Assembly: GCF_002797445.1 (NCBI RefSeq)
Contig: NZ_PGEP01000001.1
Span: forward strand, 2,232,501-2,296,500
Direction of reading: 5' to 3'
From: Acidovorax sp. 69
GTDB taxonomy: Bacteria; Pseudomonadota; Gammaproteobacteria; Burkholderiales; Burkholderiaceae_C
Length of the DNA: 64,000 nucleotides
Shown: positions 35,776 to 46,302 of the stretch, in pieces
Layout: each line of letters starts with the position of its first letter
Position numbering within the stretch: position 1 is the first letter of the stretch
The notes under the pieces: model-generated
Seen by the model: the letters and a program-made list of their open reading frames with translations, nothing else
Told to the model about the DNA's origin: nothing
The model's database searches: none
Made by a program: the position numbers and the translations under genes

Positions 35776-38657
35776 ATGACCCTTTTCAGGTGGCAGATCC
35801 ATCCTCAGCACATCGCCAGTTTCCGGAGCATAGCGCCCATCTTGTGGCTGCTGACGGGGGCGATGGTGGTCGCATGGGGCTATTTTTCGGTCGCGAGCCC
35901 TGATCGGGTGCAGCACTACCTCGTGTTGCACCAAGGGTTGGAGACCCTCTCGATTGTTGTGTCAGCACTGGTGTTTGCAGTCGGCTGGAAGGCGCACAGC
36001 ATCAACCCTCAGCGAAATGTCTTCATCCTCGCCTGCGGTTTTCTGGGTGTGGCACTGCTGGACTTTTCGCACATGCTGTCATATGCCGGGATGCCCGACT
36101 ACATCACCCCCAATTCGGTGGCCAAAGGCATCAATTTCTGGTTGCCCGCTCGCTACGTGGGTGCCGTGAGTCTGGTTTGGGCGTTGAGCCTGCATTGGCA
36201 CGCACTGGGGGAGTCGGTATCTGAAAGCCCACGACGATTTGTGGTGCTTGCGCTGGTGCTGTGTGTCGTTGCTGCTGTTCATCTGCTGGTTTTGGGGTAT
36301 CCGCACTGGTATCCGGCGACCTACGGCCCGGAAGGCCTGACGCCGTTCAAGATTTGGGCTGAATATGGTGTGATTGCCTTGTATGCCACTTCGCTGGTGT
36401 TGTTGTTGCGCTTGGCCAGGTTGCGCACGTCCTTTGATGTGGCCCGACTGTTTGCTGCGGTTTGGGTGATGGCGCTGAGCGAATTTTTCTTTACTTTTTA
36501 TGTGACGGCCACAGACCCTTTCAATCTGCTGGGCCATGTGTACAAAGTGGTGGGGTACTACTATTTGTACCGGGCGATCTTCGTGGGCACCATTGAGGCA
36601 CCTTATCGTGCCCTCAAGCAGTCTGACAAAGCCCTGCGTGCGGTGCTTGATGCAGTGCCTGATCTGATGTTTGAGGTGACGCGCGATGGCCACTACGTGC
36701 AGGTTCATACGCGTCAACCAGAGCTGCTGCTGATGCCCTCAGACCAGGTCCTGGGGCGTTCTGTTCGCGATACCCTTCCCCCGAGGCCGCCGCAGTGGCG
36801 CAAAAGGCTATCGACACGGCTGCGGAGCATGGTGTGGCGCGGGATTTTCAGTACACACTGGATTTGCCCGATGGGAAACACTGGTTTGAGCTTTCTGTGG
36901 CCCGAAAAGTGATGGACGAAGAGTCCCAGGCCCATTTCGTGGTGTTGTCTCGCGATATCACCCAGCGTGTGCAGACGTTGGATACGCTGCGCAAACTGCG
37001 CCATGCCGTGGAACAGGCACCCAATTCGATTTTTATCGCCGGAGCAGAGGGCAATATCGAGTACGTGAACCCGGCGTTTTCCGTTACCACCGGGTACAGT
37101 GCGAGCGAAGTCATGGGGCGCAATCCACGCCTGCTGAGTGCGGGCTCTGCGCCTCCGTCGTTGTACGCAGACCTCTGGGCACATCTGACATCCGGGCGAG
37201 CGTGGCGCGGCGAGTTTCTCAACCGCCGCAAGGACGGCCGCGAATACTACGAATCGGCCATCATTTCGCCACTCCATGACGAGCAGGGGAGGATCACCCA
37301 CTATCTGGCCGTGCAGGAAGATGTCACAGAGCGCAAGCGTGATGAAGAGCGGATCCGCAATCTGGTCAACTTCGATGCGCTGACAGGGTTGCCCAACCGG
37401 ACGATGTTTGCGTCGCGCTTCAGTCAAGCGTTGGCACTGACCCAGCGCAGCGGGCAGCATCTTGCACTGCTGTACCTGGATTTGGACCACTTCAAGAATG
37501 TCAACGACTCCCTGGGTCACCAGGTCGGAGATGAGTTGCTGGTGGAGATCGCGCGCAGATTGCAGTTGGTGGTGCGCGATGAAGATACCGTTTCGCGTCC
37601 GGGCGGGGATGAATTCATCATCGTGTTGCCCCTGGCGGATGCACAGCATGCCGCGCATGTGGCCGAAAGCCTGCAATCCGAGGTGCGCCGCGTTTGCCGG
37701 CTGGGTCATCATGAACTCGTGGTGACATCATCCATTGGTATTGCTCTCTATCCTGAAGACGGCCATGAGTTTGAAACTCTGGCCCAGTGCGCTGACGCGG
37801 CCATGTTCCGCGCCAAAGAGACCGGGCGCGATAGCTACCGGTTTTTCTCTACTGACATGCAAGCCCACTCGTTGCGCGTGTTGCAGATCGAAAACGCGCT
37901 GCGCAGTGCGGTGGTGCAAGACCAGTTGGCCTTGCACTACCAGCCCCAGATCCGGTTGCGCGACCGCAGGCTTGTCGGGGTCGAGGCATTGTTGCGCTGG
38001 AATCATCCGGATCTCGGTGCGGTCAGCCCGGCCGAGTTCATCCCGGTCGCAGAAAGCAGCGGGCAGATTTTGGGCATTGGCGAGTGGGTCTTGCGCACGG
38101 CGTTGGATCAAGCACGCAAGTGGCGCGCTGCAGGTCACACCGGGTTCACGGTGGCGGTGAATTTGTCGATGGTGCAGTTTCGCCATCCAGGGCTGGTGGA
38201 GATGGTGCGGCAGGCACTGGCTGACAGTGGCGTGCCACCCCAGATGCTGGAACTGGAGTTGACCGAAAGCATTGCCATGGATGCCCCGGAAAAAGTGATT
38301 GCGATTGTTCAGCAGTTGTTTGATCTTGGCGTCCAGCTGTCCATCGACGACTTTGGTACCGGATATTCCTCATTCAGCTACATCCAGCGCCTGCGCGTGC
38401 ACAAACTCAAGATTGACCAGTCGTTCGTGCGCCATCTGGGCGAAGACCCCAGTGCCCAGCACATCGTGCACGCCATCATCGGACTAGCGCAAAGTTTGGC
38501 TCTGGAAGCCATTGCCGAAGGGGTTGAGACCGCCCAGCAATCTGCAATCCTGTTGTCTTTGGGTTGCGATACGGGTCAGGGTTATTACTTCAGCCGACCG
38601 GTGCCTGCTGCGCAGCTGGACGGTTTGCTGACGGAGCCCAGTTCAATCGTGGTCTGA
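35776..38657 (+). pseudogene. Membrane PAS-PAS-GGDEF-EAL cyclic-di-GMP protein, broken by a one-base frameshift
   Basis: The first frame (35776-36912) holds a MASE3-like sensor with about seven membrane segments (residues about 15-260) and the start of a PAS domain (VLDAVPDLMFEVTRDG). It derails after SVRDTLPP at about residue 335. The +2 frame continues the PAS domain (QKAIDTAAEHGVARDFQYTL), then a second PAS (LRHAVEQAPNSIFI), GGDEF (SRPGGDEF, with the inhibitory site RDED nine residues before) and EAL (GVEALLRWNHP, DDFGTGYSS). One extra C in the C5 run at 36778-36782 would restore a protein of about 960 residues. Both catalytic motifs look intact, so the break is recent or a sequencing error. 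The ATG at 35776 has AAGG upstream. As written, the sensor is cut off from the enzymatic part. Confidence 0.85.
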
Positions 38658-38876
38658 TCAGGGGCCGGTCGCGCGAGTGAAGAAGAGGCAAGCCCCACCG
38701 CAGGTGACGCAGAGTGTGCGGCGGCTGCGGGACCACGAGGGTGTTGCCCAGTGCCGGTGATGGCCGCCACACATCCTTTGTGGGGGTTTTCGGCCCCTAG
38801 CGCACGTTCTAAATGCAGTGAATGCTATCAATAAGAGAGCATTTCAGGCGATCGTGCGACCGCGTTGCAAAGGCAA

Positions 38877-39635
38877 TCAGCGTGGGGCCAGGCGGATGGC
38901 GCCATCGAGACGGATGACCTCGCCATTGAGCATGTCGTTCTCGAAGATGTGTTGCACCAGCTTGGCGTAGTCCTGGGGAGTGCCCAGACGGCTGGGGAAG
39001 GGAACGCCAGCGGCCAGAGCATCCTGCACTTCCTGTGGCATGCCAAACAGCATGGGGGTGCCGAAGATGCCGGGGGCAATCGTCATGTTGCGGATGCCGT
39101 TGCGGGCCAGGTCGCGGGCGATGGGCAGGGTCATTCCGACCACGCCACCCTTGGATGCGGCGTATGCTGCCTGGCCGATCTGGCCATCGTAGGCGGCGAC
39201 GCTGGCGGTGGAGATCAGTGCTCCACGCTCGCCCGTCGATTCGGGCTCGTTCTTGCACATGGCTTCGGAGGCCAGGCGGATCATGTTGAAGCTGCCGATC
39301 AGGTTGACCGTGACAGTCTTGCTGAACAGTGCCAGCGCGTGGGCGCCATTCTTTCCGACCGTTTTTTCAGCGGGTGCAATGCCGGCGCAGTTCACGAGCC
39401 CCATCAGTTTGCCAAGCGATACGGCCTTGGCCACCACGGCCTGGCCATCGGCCTCGTTGCTCACATCACACTTCACAAAGGCGCCACCGATCTCCTTGGC
39501 CACGGCTTCGCCTTTTTCTGCCTGCATGTCGGCAATGACCACCTTGCCGCCCTGCGCGGCCAGCATGCGTGCCGTGCCTTCACCCAGACCGGAAGCGCCG
39601 CCGGTGACGATGAATACCTTGCCTTTGATTTCCAT
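38877..39635 (-). CDS. Short-chain dehydrogenase, type-II 3-hydroxyacyl-CoA dehydrogenase-like
   Basis: A 252-residue classical SDR. The cofactor motif is [10 protein letters not shown] at about 11-20, with an acidic residue (IADMQAEK) favouring NAD. NCAG is at about 83, and the catalytic serine and YAASK lie in the second half. The wording resembles HSD17B10-type 3-hydroxyacyl-CoA / 3-hydroxy-2-methylbutyryl-CoA dehydrogenases of isoleucine and fatty-acid breakdown. GGAGA precedes the ATG. A 20-nt palindrome of the LiuR type lies 18 nt upstream, which fits that role. Confidence 0.85.
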   Translation of the reverse strand: MEIKGKVFIVTGGASGLGEGTARMLAAQGGKVVIADMQAEKGEAVAKEIGGAFVKCDVSNEADGQAVVAKAVSLGKLMGLVNCAGIAPAEKTVGKNGAHALALFSKTVTVNLIGSFNMIRLASEAMCKNEPESTGERGALISTASVAAYDGQIGQAAYAASKGGVVGMTLPIARDLARNGIRNMTIAPGIFGTPMLFGMPQEVQDALAAGVPFPSRLGTPQDYAKLVQHIFENDMLNGEVIRLDGAIRLAPR

Positions 39636-39652
39636 GTTCTGTCTCCATTAAG

Positions 39653-39672
39653 TGACGTTAACGTAAACGTCA
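39653..39672. promoter_or_regulatory. LiuR-like palindrome upstream of the dehydrogenase gene
   Basis: TGACGTTAACGTAAACGTCA, symmetric at 18 of 20 positions. It lies 18 nt before the start of the minus-strand dehydrogenase gene. It resembles, from memory, the operator of LiuR, a MerR-family regulator of branched-chain amino acid and acyl-CoA breakdown. The regulator itself is not in the window. Confidence 0.6.
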
Positions 39673-39706
39673 ATTATGGCGCATCTCCCGTGCGCCATGC
39701 AGGCGT

Positions 39707-39734
39707 AAAAAAGCCCGGACAAGGCCGGGCTTTT
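39707..39734 (-). terminator. Intrinsic terminator of the iron-binding protein gene
   Basis: GCCCGG (39713-39718), loop of 6, CCGGGC (39725-39730). On the minus strand the stem is followed by six T. It lies 32 nt after the stop of the gene at 39766. Confidence 0.85.
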
Positions 39735-39765
39735 GCTGGGGTGAAGCGCCGCCGCCGGGGCTCTT

Positions 39766-40818
39766 TTATTGGAAGCCCACGCGGTCCAGCATCTGCTGCA
39801 CCTTGGTCATATTGGCGCCCACAGCACTGATCGGAATGGTTTCGCTCTTGAACGGCTTGCCACCCGTCATGGCCTTGAGCGCAGGGTTGTCCAGTGTCAC
39901 GCCCTTGGCGGCGGGCCATTCGTTGTTGCCGTTGGCAAAGTAGTTCTGGGCTTCGGGGCTGGAGAGGTATTCCAGGAACTTGATGGCGTTGGCCTGGTTC
40001 TTTGCATGTTTGGCCACAGCGCCGCCTGCAATGTTCAGGTGCGTACCCCACGATTCCTGGTTGGGGAACACCACGCCCACTTTGTTGACCACGGCCACGT
40101 CTTCGGGCTTGTTCGAACGCATCATGCGCGCCAGATAGTAGGTGTTGGTCACTGCAATATCGCACTCGCCAGCAGCCACGGCTTTGATCTGATCAGTGTC
40201 GCCACCCTTGGGGGGACGCGCCAAATTGGCCACCATGCCCTTGAGCCATGCTTCGGCTTTTTGCTCACCCATGTGCTCGGTCACTGCGCCGAAGAGGCTC
40301 AGGTTGTAGGGGTGAGAGCCTGAGCGGATGCACAGCTTGCCCTTGTTTTTGGGATCACCCAGCTCTTCGTAGGTGTCCACATCGGTCTTTTGCACTTTGA
40401 CCTTGTTGTAGACGATCACCCGGCCACGTGTGGACAAGCCAAACCACGAAATCCCCCCGTCGGCTGCCGGATTGCTGCGAAGGTTGGCGGGGATGGCGTC
40501 GTTAAGCACCTTGGATTGGATGGGTTGGAACAGGCCATCGACTTCACCCTTGTACAGCCGGGCGGCGTCCACCAGCAAGATCACGTCGGCAGGAGAGGCC
40601 GTGCCCTCGGCCTTCAGGCGGGCCAGGATGCCCGCATCGTCAGCGTCCACGCGGTTGATCTTGATGCCGGTGGCCTTGGTGAAGCCGGTGTACAAGGCTT
40701 CGTCGGTGGAGTAGTGGCGGGCCGAGTAGAGGTTCACCACTTGGTCCTGGGCATGGACGGCGCCAGCGGCAGCGGCCAGGGCGCAAGCGCTCAACAAGGC
40801 TTTCACAGTCTTCGACAT
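39766..40818 (-). CDS. Fe(3+) ABC transporter periplasmic binding protein (FbpA/FutA type)
   Basis: A 350-residue ferric-iron binding protein. A signal peptide ends near AGAVHAQ, and the mature start is VVNLYSARHYSTDEALY. The iron-ligand tyrosine pair is in DIAVTNTYYLARMM. No permease or ATPase gene is adjacent, so it must work with components encoded elsewhere. The ATG at 40816-40818 gives a standard signal peptide. An AT-rich stretch with AATGATAA about 30-40 nt upstream could be a half Fur box. Confidence 0.88.
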   Translation of the reverse strand: MSKTVKALLSACALAAAAGAVHAQDQVVNLYSARHYSTDEALYTGFTKATGIKINRVDADDAGILARLKAEGTASPADVILLVDAARLYKGEVDGLFQPIQSKVLNDAIPANLRSNPAADGGISWFGLSTRGRVIVYNKVKVQKTDVDTYEELGDPKNKGKLCIRSGSHPYNLSLFGAVTEHMGEQKAEAWLKGMVANLARPPKGGDTDQIKAVAAGECDIAVTNTYYLARMMRSNKPEDVAVVNKVGVVFPNQESWGTHLNIAGGAVAKHAKNQANAIKFLEYLSSPEAQNYFANGNNEWPAAKGVTLDNPALKAMTGGKPFKSETIPISAVGANMTKVQQMLDRVGFQ

Positions 40819-41205
40819 GGGATGCGTCTTTCGGGGTTGGTACTTCGGCAATGATAAAGCAAACGCGAACTATTCTTAATAAACGCCTTGGTTGCGACCC
40901 GGATTCTCAGCAGCTTCATGATGCAACGCAACGGGAATGAGCGCGGTGCGTAGGCGCTTCAGCTGCGTGGCAAGGAGGAGGGCGCAGCAGGGGGGCTGGC
41001 GACAAAGGGGTCGCGCGGAACATCGGGGCAAAAAAAAGCCCGGTCGTAAAACCGGGCTTTAAAAGGATCCCTGAAACGGGGGTTTCGAGAGGATCCAAGG
41101 AGACAACTGGGGCGCTGTGAACGATGTTCGCAGCGCATGGTTGAATTATCAGGGTATTCCCTGAACGCGACCTAGAGTTTGCACTCCAGACCGCATGTGC
41201 TTGAT
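40819..41205. other. Gene-free region, 387 nt, between the iron-binding protein gene and phaP
   Basis: Near 40849-40859 is GCAATGATAA and near 40873 an ATTCTTAATAA stretch, a possible but weak Fur-type control region for the iron gene. The centre (40915-41025) shows nothing. The right part holds the phaP terminator (41031-41060) and a second hairpin-forming stretch with GGATCC ends (41065-41096). Confidence 0.5.
41031..41060 (-). terminator. Intrinsic terminator downstream of phaP
   Basis: AAAGCCCGG (41035-41043), loop of 8, CCGGGCTTT (41052-41060). On the minus strand a T7 tract follows. It is about 145 nt after the phaP stop codon. Confidence 0.75.
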
Positions 41206-41754
41206 TTAGCGCTTGCGGGGTGCAGCTGTCTTGGCGGCGTTGGCAGCGGTGCTGGCCACAGCGTTGAAGTTGGCTTCAGCCACGTCGGACGCTTGCTTGA
41301 CAGCCTTCTGAACCGATTCAAATGCGTTGTTGGCGGCAGAAACGGCACTCTTCATGACAGCCACGGCGGTTTCGGAACCGGCAGGAGCGTTCTTGGCGGC
41401 GCTGTCCACCAGATTGGTGAATGCCTTTTGAGCGTCGGTGGTCTGGCTTTCGAAAGCCTTGCCGAATTCGGCGCCCGTGCCCGAAGCGATGTCATACAGG
41501 TGACGGCTGTAGGCAGCGGTTTTTTCAGCCAGGGGCTGGAACAGGCCAGCCTGCAGAGCCAGCAGCTCTTGTGCGTCCTTCACGCCCAGCACAGCTTGGG
41601 TGTGGTTGGCGGCTTCCGACAGGGCGGCGCGCGAAGCGGTCACGTTCAGTTCCACCAGCTTTTCCACGCCTTCGAAGGCCTTGGTGGTCAGACCAAACAG
41701 GGTTTCGATGTTGGCTTTGTGCGAGGCCAGGATTTGTTCAGCGGTCAGCGTCAT
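41206..41754 (-). CDS. phaP: Phasin family protein
   Basis: A 182-residue, mostly helical amphipathic protein coating polyhydroxyalkanoate granules. The opening [20 protein letters not shown] and the [19 protein letters not shown] helix are typical of betaproteobacterial phasins. It has an alanine-rich C-terminus ending in basic residues (TAAPRKR). AGGAG stands eight nt before the ATG. Candidate PhaR sites lie upstream at 41836-41908. Confidence 0.92.
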   Translation of the reverse strand: MTLTAEQILASHKANIETLFGLTTKAFEGVEKLVELNVTASRAALSEAANHTQAVLGVKDAQELLALQAGLFQPLAEKTAAYSRHLYDIASGTGAEFGKAFESQTTDAQKAFTNLVDSAAKNAPAGSETAVAVMKSAVSAANNAFESVQKAVKQASDVAEANFNAVASTAANAAKTAAPRKR

Positions 41755-41835
41755 GTCATATCTCCTAAAAATGGGACCCAAAGGGCCAGGGTGGCTTACA
41801 GACATCTGCGCTGACCTTGACTCGGTAAAATCATG

Positions 41836-41908
41836 TTGCAGTGCAGCATGGGTTGAATTTTAGGGGCTTGGTGCGCTATTGCAAGGGTTTTTTGTTGCGC
41901 TGCAGCAA
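41836..41908. promoter_or_regulatory. Two TGC/GCA dyads upstream of phaP, candidate PhaR operators
   Basis: TTGCAGTGCAGCA (41836-41848) and TTGCGCTGCAGCAA (41895-41908). They resemble the TGC-N3-GCA type sites bound by the phasin repressor PhaR; that is from memory of the family. Function is inferred. Confidence 0.45.
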
Positions 41909-41954
41909 ATTAGGGACGATGCCCCAGAAATCCCTGGCTTGCCACAATCGTGTC

Positions 41955-42887
41955 ATGCACGCCTATTACGCCGACCACTTTGTGTTGCCCCTGCCGGAAG
42001 GCCACCGTTTTCCCATGGCCAAGTACCGCATGCTGCGCGACCGGATTGCCCAGCAATTGCCAGGCGTTGCGCTTCAGGTCGCCTTGCCCGCCTCGAACGA
42101 GGAGCTGGCGCTGGTACATGCGGTGGGCTACATCGACGCCATCGAGCAAGGCAGCTTGCCGCCTGCTGCACAACGCGAGATTGGATTCCCTTGGAGCGAC
42201 GCCATGGCCGAGCGCGCGCGGCGCTCGGTGGGGGCTACGGTGGCGGCCAGCCGTCAGGCGCTGCAGCAAGGGGTGGCGGGCAATCTGGCCGGCGGCACCC
42301 ACCACGCTTATGCGGACAAGGGCAGTGGGTTCTGCGTGTTCAACGATGTGGCCGTGGCTGCCCGGCTCATGCAGGCGGAGCAGGGGCCGGGACGACATGC
42401 CAAACCGCTTCAGGTGGCCGTGATCGACCTGGATGTGCACCAGGGTAACGGCACGGCCCACATTTTTCGGGACGATGACAGCGTGTTCACGCTGTCGTTG
42501 CACGGGGCGCGCAACTTCCCTTTTCGCAAGGAACTGAGCGATCTGGATGTAGAACTACCAGATGGCTGCGCGGACGACGAATACCTGCAGGCCCTGGACC
42601 AGGCCCTGGACACGATCGAGCTGCGATGCACGCCAGATCTGGTGTTCTACCTGGCGGGCGCAGACCCGCATGTGGGAGACCGCTTGGGGCGCCTGGCCTT
42701 GAGCCATGACGGCCTGGAGGCGCGTGATCGGCGTGTGTTTGACTGGGCGTGGCAGCGGCGAATTCCGTTGGTCTTCGCCATGGCCGGTGGGTATGGCAAC
42801 GATCTGGAAGACACGCTCCAAGCGCAGCTCACCACCTGGCGCGTGGCGTTGCAGTACCACCAGCGCTGGCAGAATGTGCGGCCATGA
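41955..42887 (+). CDS. Histone deacetylase-family amidohydrolase
   Basis: A 310-residue zinc-dependent deacetylase-like protein (AcuC/acetylpolyamine amidohydrolase clan). The catalytic HH pair is in [19 protein letters not shown]. Zinc ligands D and H lie in [14 protein letters not shown], the third in [16 protein letters not shown]. The ATG at 41955 gives the family opening ([19 protein letters not shown]). The substrate in bacteria is uncertain. Its stop overlaps the thioesterase start by four bases. Confidence 0.88.
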   Translation: MHAYYADHFVLPLPEGHRFPMAKYRMLRDRIAQQLPGVALQVALPASNEELALVHAVGYIDAIEQGSLPPAAQREIGFPWSDAMAERARRSVGATVAASRQALQQGVAGNLAGGTHHAYADKGSGFCVFNDVAVAARLMQAEQGPGRHAKPLQVAVIDLDVHQGNGTAHIFRDDDSVFTLSLHGARNFPFRKELSDLDVELPDGCADDEYLQALDQALDTIELRCTPDLVFYLAGADPHVGDRLGRLALSHDGLEARDRRVFDWAWQRRIPLVFAMAGGYGNDLEDTLQAQLTTWRVALQYHQRWQNVRP

Positions 42888-43366
42888 CCTCCGCAGCCAG
42901 CACCCCCACCAATGCTCCTTGCGCGCCGGCACGCCCGGCGCCTCAACCACGCAGCGCTTACCGCGTGTTTCGTCCCATCACCACCCGCTGGGCCGACAAC
43001 GATGTGTATGGCCATGTGAACAACGTCGTGTACTACAGCTGGTTCGATACGGCGGTGAATGCGCACCTGATCGATCAGGGCGTGCTCGACATCCATGCGG
43101 GCGAAACGATTGGTCTGGTCATTGAGACGCAGTGCAACTACTTTGCGCCGCTGGCTTTCCCCCAGACCGTGGAGGCCGGTATCCGCGTGGCTCGGTTGGG
43201 GGGCTCCAGCGTGCGCTACGAGGTGGGCCTGTTCGCACAGGGCGAGTCGCTCTGCGCTGCAGCCGGTCATTTCATCCATGTCTACGTAGACCGTGACAGC
43301 CGCCGGCCGGTGCCAGTGCCCGAAGCGCTGCGCAAGGTGCTGCAGGCTCTGGTGATGCCGGTTTGA
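42884..43366 (+). CDS. Acyl-CoA thioesterase, hotdog fold (4HBT/YbgC type)
   Basis: A 160-residue hotdog-fold thioesterase. The catalytic aspartate region is [20 protein letters not shown] near residues 34-53. The first 28 residues are a Pro/Ala-rich extension. The ATG overlaps the upstream stop (ATGA), so it is coupled to the deacetylase-like gene. It hydrolyses a short acyl-CoA or similar thioester; the substrate is unknown. Confidence 0.87.
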   Translation: MTSAASTPTNAPCAPARPAPQPRSAYRVFRPITTRWADNDVYGHVNNVVYYSWFDTAVNAHLIDQGVLDIHAGETIGLVIETQCNYFAPLAFPQTVEAGIRVARLGGSSVRYEVGLFAQGESLCAAAGHFIHVYVDRDSRRPVPVPEALRKVLQALVMPV

Positions 43367-43388
43367 GCGCGGTCCAATCGTCTGCAAT

Positions 43389-43438
43389 GAATTTGATAGC
43401 GTAAGGTGTAAGTGCAATAAGCGCTAGGGCCCAAAATG
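43389..43438. repeat. Palindromic repeat copy 5
   Basis: GAATTTGATAGCGTAAGG, a short AGTGC spacer, then AATAAGCGCTAGGGCCCAAAATG. The left arm has decayed; the right arm AAGCGCTAG and flanks fit the family. It starts 22 nt after the thioesterase stop. Confidence 0.65.
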
Positions 43439-43596
43439 CCTTCAATTTCAGCCTGCTGCTCAGTGGTGTCTGAACACTGGCTGACACCCCAGGCCTTGCC
43501 CTGCGCCCTGCGCCGCTATGGCCTACACTTTGCGGCTTTGTTGCCCGGTCTGTGGCCTGGGAGTCGCATTGGCGGTTTCCAAGGCTCGCCCTGCCC

Positions 43597-44817
43597 ATGA
43601 TCATCACCAGCCTGCTCGACACCGACCTGTACAAATTCACCATGATGCAGGTGGTGCTGCACCAGTTTCCGGGGGCGCAGGTCGAATACAAGTTCAAGTG
43701 CCGCAACCCCGGCGTGCAACTGGCACCGTTTGCCAACGAGATCCGCGATGAGATCCGTTCGCTGTGTTGCCTGCAGTTCCAGGATGCCGAGCTGGCCTAT
43801 CTGCGCTCCATGCGCTTTATCAAGAGTGATTTTGTGGATTTTCTTGGGCTGTTCAAGCTCAACGAAAAATACATCACCGTCACGCCCCAGCACAACGGTG
43901 AGATAGAAATCTCCATCCGGGGCCCTTGGCTGCACACCATCCTGTTTGAGATCCCGGTGCTGGCCATCATCAACGAGGTCTACTTTCGCAACACCCAAAA
44001 GGTGCCCGATTTTCCCGAAGGCCGCAGGCGGCTGGACGCCAAGATCGCCTTGCTGCAGGGCGAGGGCCTTTCCGACCTCAAGATCGCTGACTACGGCACC
44101 CGCCGGCGCTTTAGCCGCGCCTGGCATGAAGAAGTGCTGCGCGTGCTGGTGGCGCGTCTGGGCACGGGCGACCGCCGCCCTGGCGCGCCCTCAGGCCCCG
44201 GGCAGTTTGCGGGCACCAGCAACGTGCTGTATGCGATGAAGCTCGGTGTTACCCCCTTGGGCACCATGGCGCATGAATACCTGCAGGCCTGCCAGGCGCT
44301 GGGGCCCCGGTTGCGCGACAGCCAGGTGTTTGGTTTTGAAATGTGGGCCAAGGAATACCGGGGTGACCTGGGTATTGCCCTGTCGGATGTGTACGGCATG
44401 AGCGCCTTTCTGCGCGACTTCGACCTGTATTTTTGCAAGCTGTTTGATGGCGCACGGCACGACAGTGGCGACCCGTTTGCCTGGGGCGAGCGCCTGTTGG
44501 ATCACTACCGCAAGAACCGGGTCGATCCGCTGACCAAGACGCTGATCTTCAGCGATGCACTCACCATCCCGCGCACGATCGAGCTGTACCAGCAGTTCCG
44601 TGGGCGCTGTCAGTTGGCCTTTGGCATTGGTACCAACCTGACCAACGACCTGGGCAGCCCCCCTGAGCATGAACCCTTGCAAGTGGTCATCAAGATGACG
44701 CGCTGCAACGACCAACCCGTGGCCAAGCTGTCCGATACGCCTGGCAAAGGCATGTGCGATGACGAAAAGTACCTGGCCTATCTGCGCCAGGTTTTCGACA
44801 TTCCCTCGCCGGTCTGA
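43597..44817 (+). CDS. pncB: Nicotinate phosphoribosyltransferase
   Basis: A 406-residue NAD-salvage enzyme joining nicotinate and PRPP with ATP. The opening [18 protein letters not shown] is diagnostic. DYGTRRRFS and the phosphoribosyl-binding region [14 protein letters not shown] follow, with [10 protein letters not shown] near the C-terminus. The ATG at 43597 is chosen for the conserved start. The 230-nt gap before it holds repeat copy 5 and a GGTGTC...GACACC dyad near 43465. Confidence 0.95.
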   Translation: MIITSLLDTDLYKFTMMQVVLHQFPGAQVEYKFKCRNPGVQLAPFANEIRDEIRSLCCLQFQDAELAYLRSMRFIKSDFVDFLGLFKLNEKYITVTPQHNGEIEISIRGPWLHTILFEIPVLAIINEVYFRNTQKVPDFPEGRRRLDAKIALLQGEGLSDLKIADYGTRRRFSRAWHEEVLRVLVARLGTGDRRPGAPSGPGQFAGTSNVLYAMKLGVTPLGTMAHEYLQACQALGPRLRDSQVFGFEMWAKEYRGDLGIALSDVYGMSAFLRDFDLYFCKLFDGARHDSGDPFAWGERLLDHYRKNRVDPLTKTLIFSDALTIPRTIELYQQFRGRCQLAFGIGTNLTNDLGSPPEHEPLQVVIKMTRCNDQPVAKLSDTPGKGMCDDEKYLAYLRQVFDIPSPV

Positions 44818-44887
44818 CCTTTGCGGCGCCCCGGTGGCACCACTGTGCGCCCCCCGTTTTCTTGACAATGTGATGGAGACAAAAACC

Positions 44888-46300
44888 ATGAAATTCTCGC
44901 GTGGGCTGGCGGTGGCCAGTCTTCTGGTTGCCCTGCCGGGTTGGGCCCTGGCGGCCGACATTGACGGCAGCGCGCTGTCCGCGCTGTGGGGTGTGCCGTT
45001 TGCGGGTCTGCTGCTGTCGATTGCGCTCATGCCCTTGCTGGCCCCCATCTTCTGGCACCACCACTTTGGCAAAGTGGCTGCGGGCTGGGCGCTGGCGTTT
45101 TTGCTGCCGTTTGCCGTGGTCTTTGGCCCGGGTGCTGCGGGTGCCAGCTTTGTGCATGCGCTGGTGGGTGAATACATTCCTTTTGTCATCTTGCTCACGG
45201 CGCTGTTCACTGTGGCGGGGGGTATCTACATCCGGGGCAACCTGCATGGCAGCCCCGCGCTGAACACCGCCATATTGGCCGTTGGCGCGGTGCTGGCCAG
45301 CTTCATGGGCACCACGGGTGCGTCGATGCTGATGATCCGCCCGCTGATCCGCGCCAACGACAACCGCAAGCACACAGCGCATGTCGTGGTGTTCTTTATC
45401 TTCATCGTCTCCAACGCAGGGGGCTCGCTCACGCCGCTGGGCGACCCCCCGCTGTTTCTGGGCTTTTTGAAGGGCGTGGACTTCTTCTGGACGGTGGGCC
45501 ATATCTTCCCCGAGACCCTGTTCCTGGTCGGCGCGCTGCTGGCCCTCTTTTTTGCGCTGGACTCCTGGTACTACCACCGCCGTGAAGAGGTGCTCCGGGC
45601 CGACCCCACGCCCGACACCAAGGCCATTGGTTTTGATGGCAAGGTCAACTTTGCGCTGTTGGGCGTGGTGGTGGTGCTGGTGCTGCTCAGCGGCATCTGG
45701 AAGTCGCCGGTGTCGTTCAGCATGGCGGGCACCGACGTGGGCCTGCCCGGCATCGTGCGCGACGTGGGCCTGATTCTGGTCACGCTGGTATCGCTGTACC
45801 TCACGCCCAAGCAGGTGCATGAAGACAACCAGTTCAGCTGGGGGCCCATGCAAGAGGTGGCCAAGCTGTTTGCGGGCATTTTCCTGACCATCATCCCGGT
45901 CATTGCCATGCTCAAGGCGGGTTTGAATGGCCCCTTCAGCGCTGTGGTGGCGGCCGTCACCCGTCCCGACGGCACGCCCGACCCGGCCATGTACTTCTGG
46001 GCGTCGGGCGTGCTCAGTTCCTTCCTCGACAACGCACCCACCTACCTGGTGTTCTTCAACACCGCCGGTGGTGACCCGGCCGTGCTGATGACCACATTGG
46101 CCCCTACGCTGGCGGCCATCTCGGCGGGTTCGGTGTTCATGGGCGCCAACAGCTACATCGGCAACGCGCCCAACATGATGGTCAAGGCCATTGCCGAAGA
46201 CCGTGGCGTGAAGATGCCCAGCTTCTTTGGCTACATGCTGTGGTCGGGCGGCATCCTGGTGCCGCTGTTCGTTGTGATGACTTTCATCTGGTTCAGGTAA
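44888..46300 (+). CDS. nhaD: Na+/H+ antiporter, NhaD type
   Basis: A 470-residue integral membrane antiporter of the ion-transporter superfamily with about 12 hydrophobic segments and an N-terminal signal-like segment (SLLVALPGWALAAD). Conserved elements are GTTGASMLMIRPLIRANDNR, NAGGSLTPLGDPPLFLGFL, FLDNAPTYLVFF and GANSYIGNAPNMMVK. It exchanges sodium for protons across the inner membrane. The ATG at 44888 has GGAGA upstream; an ATG 15 nt earlier is also possible. Confidence 0.9.
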   Translation: MKFSRGLAVASLLVALPGWALAADIDGSALSALWGVPFAGLLLSIALMPLLAPIFWHHHFGKVAAGWALAFLLPFAVVFGPGAAGASFVHALVGEYIPFVILLTALFTVAGGIYIRGNLHGSPALNTAILAVGAVLASFMGTTGASMLMIRPLIRANDNRKHTAHVVVFFIFIVSNAGGSLTPLGDPPLFLGFLKGVDFFWTVGHIFPETLFLVGALLALFFALDSWYYHRREEVLRADPTPDTKAIGFDGKVNFALLGVVVVLVLLSGIWKSPVSFSMAGTDVGLPGIVRDVGLILVTLVSLYLTPKQVHEDNQFSWGPMQEVAKLFAGIFLTIIPVIAMLKAGLNGPFSAVVAAVTRPDGTPDPAMYFWASGVLSSFLDNAPTYLVFFNTAGGDPAVLMTTLAPTLAAISAGSVFMGANSYIGNAPNMMVKAIAEDRGVKMPSFFGYMLWSGGILVPLFVVMTFIWFR

Positions 46301-46302
46301 TG

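Noticed and set aside
40916..41098. Short minus-strand frame between the iron-binding protein gene and phaP
   Set aside because: It runs through the phaP terminator hairpin and shows no conserved features.
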